Assembly: GCF_036659115.1 (NCBI RefSeq)
Contig: NZ_JAVXDF010000087.1
From: Gordonibacter sp036659115
Lineage (GTDB): Bacteria > Actinomycetota > Coriobacteriia > Coriobacteriales > Eggerthellaceae
Direction: 5' to 3' (one strand)
Length of the DNA: 9,325 nt
This document shows positions 6,941 to 9,325 of the stretch, in pieces. A program made the position numbers and the translations under genes. The first letter of the stretch is position 1; each line of letters starts with the position of its first letter. The notes beneath the pieces are model-generated. The model did not search any database. It was given only the letters and a program-made list of their open reading frames with translations, and was not told where the DNA came from.

Positions 6941-7063
6941 GTGTTCGCGAAGTTGAACGTCTTCTGTACCAGCACCATGTACCCGAACATGTCCACGGGC
7001 AACTGCTGCGGCCGCTCGGTCACCTTTGCTCACATGATGGCCAAAGCGTTGGTGGCGAAGTAG
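6941..7063 (+). pseudogene. C-terminal remnant of a flavoprotein reductase (fumarate/urocanate reductase-like)
   Basis: This short open frame encodes VFAKLNVFCTSTMYPNMSTG followed by NCCGRSVTFAHMMAKALVAK and TAG. The pattern Y-P-N-x-STG-x-x-x-GR-x-x-TF-x-x-M-A resembles the extreme C-terminus of the FAD-binding fumarate-reductase-like flavoproteins that are numerous in Eggerthellaceae, where it closes the FAD-binding domain. Third codon positions are strongly G/C, as in a real gene of this genome. Only about 40 of the several hundred residues remain, and no ribosome binding site precedes the only ATG (6938). The frame is the same as that of the upstream CMD gene, separated by its TAG. The family assignment is from memory of the motif. 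Confidence 0.55.
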
Positions 7064-7106
7064 GCTTTTCGACACTCCGATTGCTCGGGGTTTTCCTTGG
7101 CGCAGG

Positions 7107-7149
7107 GAGCGCGGGGGAAAGTCCCGGGCTTCTTTGTACCCCTGCGCTC
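7107..7149 (+). other. Hairpin overlapping and competing with the next terminator stem
   Basis: GAGCGCGGGG (7107-7116) can pair with CCCC-T-GCGCTC (7139-7149) with one bulged T. Inside, AAAG can pair with CTTT (7132-7135). Its right arm shares bases 7146-7149 with the following hairpin, so the two stems are mutually exclusive at their base. Confidence 0.4.
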
Positions 7150-7190
7150 ACCCCTCCCGAGTGCAGGGCCTATTGCCGGGAGGGGTGAGT
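7146..7190 (+). terminator. 13-bp perfect-stem terminator-like hairpin
   Basis: CTCACCCCTCCCG (7147-7159) and CGGGAGGGGTGAG (7177-7189) are perfect inverted repeats with a 17-base loop and one further G-T pair outside (7146/7190). On the plus strand it is followed by TCCCTTTTG, a partial T-run, fitting termination of transcription from the CMD gene. Being symmetric it could also stop minus-strand transcripts of the HipA-like gene, whose stop codon is about 90 bases away. Confidence 0.6.
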
Positions 7191-7281
7191 TCCCTTTTGA
7201 TCCCATCATCCCGACAAACTTCGGTGGGCTACCCTGTTTCCTGGGACTGCCCTTTGAACGCAAAACAGGTATTGAGACAGC
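7191..7281. other. Short spacer between convergent units
   Basis: No coding frame is supported here. CCTGTTT (7233-7239) and AAACAGG (7263-7269) form a weak 7-bp stem that would lie just after the HipA-like gene in its direction of transcription. It lacks a T-run. Confidence 0.3.
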
Positions 7282-8658
7282 TCAGAACCCTCCAAATAGG
7301 GCGTTTCTTTCGGCTGCAGTGTGGGTAACCTGGGCGATTCGTTGCGCAGTTTGCTGCTGAACCATCTCAATAAATCGGTTATCCAAATTGGGGTTCTGCC
7401 CGAGAATGGTAGCGATGTCGTCCATGAAGCCGTCAAGGCACGCCGGGTCGAACCATTGCAAACTTCCCACTAGTTCCAATTGTTGGGAAGGATACATCCG
7501 AAATGGATGAGCTTCCCAGACGTAAGGGCGGGTTTCGAGCTCAACGGTGGTCGCTCTGCTGTAGAATCCACCTCCGTTGTCAAACAGGGGAGCCACGCGA
7601 TAAGCTCCCCGTGACTCGACATCACGTATAAGTCCGAAGTTGTGGGTGTGGCGGTCGAAGTTGGCCATGATGTGGTCGGCTACAATCATTTTATCCAGCT
7701 GCTCGGAAATGTCGGAGATTCCCAGTGTTGCTCCTGCATCAAGATAGCCGCGGTGTACGTCGCGGCCTTGGGTTATGCCGAAAGCCGTCAGTACATCTGC
7801 AGCGGGGATGAACTCTGTTTCTGCCGTAGACATGGTGGGACAGGCCGAAAAGGCGCGACCGTGTCGTTCCACGAGTGTATAAGCTACATACTCTCCTTGG
7901 TCAAGTAGGCGTGAGAGTAGCTTCGTGGCAAGTACCTCGTTGTAAGGTTCTCGATTTTCGTTACCTAAGCCTCCTTTGACGAGGCAGTCGATGCCGTCTA
8001 TGCGCATCCATGCTTTTGCCAGCATGCCGGGAGTAGCGGTGTCGGGCGTGTACCCTGCGATATGGGCACGTTTTGCTCCGTCGAGAAGGGCTTCGCCGAA
8101 TGCTTTCTCGTATTCGTTCTCGAAGTAATTCAACTCATGCCAGTCAGCTTGGGTATCGAGTGGTTTGAACCAATATTGGTCGGATAGGTTGAGCCCCCAT
8201 GATGAAAGCATGAGGTCGGAAGCATCGGTGACCTCTGGGCTCCTGAGGGCCAGCGGAAGGCGGGGGCGCAACGCAGGGATCGCCCGCGAGGATATCCACG
8301 TTGCAAGATCATAGCGGTTAGGGGATGTTTCGATGAGGCCGGTGCCGAAAGGTTTCCAATCGACACCCTCGCAAGGTGTCACGTTCGCAGTTTCGTGGGT
8401 ACGTCGGTTATAGGTGAAGGTTAGTACAGCATGATTGCGATTCATCAGGACATACGAAGAAAGCATGCGGGGGTTTCTTTCGCCCATTTTTGGCCGGCCG
8501 GATGGAATAGGCTGTTCGAGACGGGTCGAGACGGAACGCTCATCAATCATCCATGCATTGCCAAATTTTTCGGCTTGAAGGTCTCCGGATGCAATGAGCG
8601 CGTTCACCCGGCGAACGGTGACATTGAGCTTTTCGGCGACTTCCTTTGTGGTAAACAT
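7282..8658 (-). CDS. HipA-like kinase fused to an N-terminal excisionase-type HTH
   Basis: This 458-residue protein starts at ATG 8658, with GAGGAA (8664-8669) 5 bases before it. Residues 1-50 form an excisionase/MerR-like HTH (TTKEVAEKLNVTVRRVNALI, then G-D-L-x-A-E-K-F-G-N-A-W-x-I). Residues 155-190 carry a DQYW-F-KP and NYFENEYE block known to me from HipA-like proteins of Firmicutes. The C-terminal part has kinase features: LVKGG (226-230, possible ATP-binding lysine 228), NENREPYNEVLA (233-244), catalytic Asp335 in FDRHTHNFG with Asn340, and metal-binding Asp360 in PLFDNGGG. The Asp-5-Asn-20-Asp spacing fits HipA. HipA kinases phosphorylate protein substrates such as aminoacyl-tRNA synthetases and are normally held by a separate HipB DNA-binding antitoxin. 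No HipB gene is adjacent, so the fused HTH may take that role. Toxicity and target are unknown. The gene sits among decayed fragments, suggesting acquisition. Confidence 0.85.
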   Translation of the reverse strand: MFTTKEVAEKLNVTVRRVNALIASGDLQAEKFGNAWMIDERSVSTRLEQPIPSGRPKMGERNPRMLSSYVLMNRNHAVLTFTYNRRTHETANVTPCEGVDWKPFGTGLIETSPNRYDLATWISSRAIPALRPRLPLALRSPEVTDASDLMLSSWGLNLSDQYWFKPLDTQADWHELNYFENEYEKAFGEALLDGAKRAHIAGYTPDTATPGMLAKAWMRIDGIDCLVKGGLGNENREPYNEVLATKLLSRLLDQGEYVAYTLVERHGRAFSACPTMSTAETEFIPAADVLTAFGITQGRDVHRGYLDAGATLGISDISEQLDKMIVADHIMANFDRHTHNFGLIRDVESRGAYRVAPLFDNGGGFYSRATTVELETRPYVWEAHPFRMYPSQQLELVGSLQWFDPACLDGFMDDIATILGQNPNLDNRFIEMVQQQTAQRIAQVTHTAAERNALFGGF

Positions 8659-8672
8659 AAAAGTTCCTCATT

Positions 8673-8712
8673 TGGTATATTTTTTAAGATACATTTTGAA
8701 AAAAATATACCA
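8673..8712 (-). promoter_or_regulatory. Promoter-operator of the HipA-like gene: 13-bp inverted repeat over an extended -10
   Basis: TGGTATATTTTTT (8673-8685) and AAAAAATATACCA (8700-8712) are perfect inverted repeats with a 14-base spacer, in an AT-rich island unlike its surroundings. Read on the minus strand, the outer arm is TGGTATATT, an exact extended -10 element (TG-n-TATATT, 8712-8704). Transcription would then start inside the repeat, 30-40 bases before the start codon. A protein bound to the two arms would cover the promoter, so autorepression by the gene's own HTH is a natural reading. It could also fold as a leader hairpin. Confidence 0.6.
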
Positions 8713-8738
8713 TACTTAGAATAGTTAATGCAGCGTCA

Positions 8739-8849
8739 GTGGAGGGTGTTTCCGAGTGCTTTGCCGTGAAGTATGACGAGTTCGGCGGATCACAGACCAC
8801 CGGGTCGCTGTTCTGGATGAGCTCGAACCCGTGGCTCAAGATGCACTCG
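8739..8849 (+). pseudogene. Unassigned coding remnant
   Basis: In the plus frame starting at 8739 the sequence reads VEGVSECFAVKYDEFGGSQT followed by TGSLFWMSSNPWLKMHS, with strong G/C at third codon positions over about 37 codons, as expected of a real gene here. There is no ribosome binding site, and the frame then runs antisense into the signal peptidase remnant. I do not recognise the family; the tryptophan-rich string suggests an enzyme interior, possibly an oxidoreductase. Confidence 0.4.
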
Positions 8850-8866
8850 GGTGTTTGCCCTCTCGT

Positions 8867-9058
8867 TTACTCTAACAACCCGAGGTCGCTGAGGGGCCAA
8901 TAGACCATAACGCCCCGAGCGATTACCGAGGAGACTGGCACGGCGCCGAAGTAGCGCGAATCGTTGGAGTTGGTGCGGTTGTCGCCCATGACCCAAAGAT
9001 GGTCTTGTGGCACGGTGTAGGGGTACGTTATCTCCACGCCATAGGCGGGGGGAAGCTC
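8867..9058 (-). pseudogene. lepB: C-terminal remnant of signal peptidase I
   Basis: This minus-strand frame of 63 codons plus stop encodes ELPPAYGVEITYPYTVPQDH, then LWVMGDNRTNSNDSRYFG and finally MVYWPLSDLGLLE. GDNRTNSNDSRYFG is the conserved box E of signal peptidase I (family S26A), the membrane enzyme that removes signal peptides from exported proteins. A TGA (minus-strand reading of 9059-9061) interrupts the frame directly upstream. The parts carrying the membrane anchor, the catalytic serine and the catalytic lysine are not found in any frame of the next 120 bases. Family members are roughly 180 residues or more, so only the last third remains. It must be non-functional; an intact copy presumably lies elsewhere. 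Confidence 0.85.
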
Positions 9059-9185
9059 TCAGTGTTTTGCGGAAACGTGCTGGTTGCGGGGCTGCGTGTT
9101 GGCCGGCGTTCATGAGGAAATCCCCCCTTCTGCGAAGAGGACGAGGTGTTTCGTATTATAAAGGATCGTTGAGTTGTTTGTTTGC
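9059..9185. other. Spacer with a weak hairpin downstream of pxpA
   Basis: CCCCTTC (9124-9130) pairs with GAAGAGG (9134-9140), 7 bp with one wobble and a three-base loop. It lies 46 bases after the pxpA stop in the minus direction and could end that transcript, but no clear T-run follows. No coding sequence is supported here. Confidence 0.3.
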
Positions 9186-9325
9186 TTACGCAGCACCTAC
9201 CGCCAAGATAGCGATGCCGTCGGCTTCGAGAGACTGGCGGATGCGCTGCACGAAGGCCAGCGCTTGGGGCGTGTCGCCGTGGACGCAGAGTGTGTCGGCA
9301 TGCAGTTCGATGAGCTTGCCGGTGG
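9186..9325 (-). CDS. pxpA: C-terminus of 5-oxoprolinase subunit A (LamB/YcsF family), partial
   Basis: The minus strand enters at 9325 and ends with TAA at 9186-9188. The 45 visible residues read TGKLIELHADTLCVHGDTPQ followed by ALAFVQRIRQSLEADGIAIL and AVGAA. The string A-D-T-x-CVHGD-x-P-x-A is the conserved C-terminal signature of the LamB/YcsF family. PxpA works with PxpB and PxpC to hydrolyse 5-oxoproline to glutamate using ATP. The start and the bulk of the gene lie beyond the window, so neighbouring pxpBC genes cannot be checked. Confidence 0.85.
   Translation of the reverse strand, partial: TGKLIELHADTLCVHGDTPQALAFVQRIRQSLEADGIAILAVGAA

Noticed and set aside
6923..7063. Possible TAG readthrough extending the CMD protein into the flavoprotein fragment, which is in the same frame
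   Set aside because: A shared frame has a one-in-three chance, the CMD protein is complete at the TAG, and no recoding element is visible.
9062..9111. Plus-strand reading VFCGNVLVAGLRVGRRS as another flavoprotein fragment
   Set aside because: It is too short, has no clear family motif, and borders the lepB remnant; not supportable.
9155..9160. TATAAT on the minus strand as a promoter
   Set aside because: No -35 at suitable spacing and no intact gene downstream.
1..9325. CRISPR arrays, tRNA or rRNA genes, and insertion sequences
   Set aside because: No regularly spaced repeats, cloverleaf sequences or transposase genes were seen on either strand.

Overview
The window looks like a chromosomal segment of a moderately GC-rich anaerobic actinobacterium of the class Coriobacteriia, most likely an Eggerthellaceae relative. 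This rests on protein types rather than a database search. They are a membrane-bound seven-helix LuxR regulator, an NRAMP-like transporter with the altered metal site of the Mg2+-transporting NRMT group (a characterised member is from Eggerthella lenta), a surface-anchored C1 protease with Big2 domains and an L-x-K-x-G-D-like tail, and a fragment of a flavoprotein reductase.

Layout. Positions 1-40 (minus) hold the first 13 residues of a probable arginine deiminase. Positions 41-381 are a regulatory region with several inverted repeats. Positions 382-1344 encode the membrane LuxR regulator, followed by a stranded LuxR HTH remnant (1371-1553). Positions 1630-4386 encode a 918-residue secreted and membrane-anchored papain-family protease. 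Its halves are in permuted order: the His/Asn half lies before the propeptide and Cys half. Positions 4635-5885 encode the NRAMP-like transporter, preceded by a structured leader. Positions 6149-6925 encode a double carboxymuconolactone-decarboxylase-fold protein with its own promoter.

From 6926 to 9185 the region is eroded. There is a flavoprotein C-terminal fragment (6941-7063), a hairpin cluster (7107-7190), an intact minus-strand HipA-like kinase fused to an excisionase-type HTH (7282-8658), an unassigned coding remnant (about 8739-8849) and a C-terminal remnant of signal peptidase I (8867-9058, minus). The window closes with the C-terminus of PxpA, a 5-oxoprolinase subunit (9186-9325, minus).

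The genes appear to be mostly separate transcription units; I see no operon of three or more genes. The LuxR protein is placed to sense something at the membrane and control neighbours, but no target is provable. The HipA-like gene has a 13-bp inverted repeat lying on its predicted -10 element, which suggests autoregulation by its own HTH domain. The two observations most worth following are the permuted protease and this single-gene HTH-kinase with its operator.
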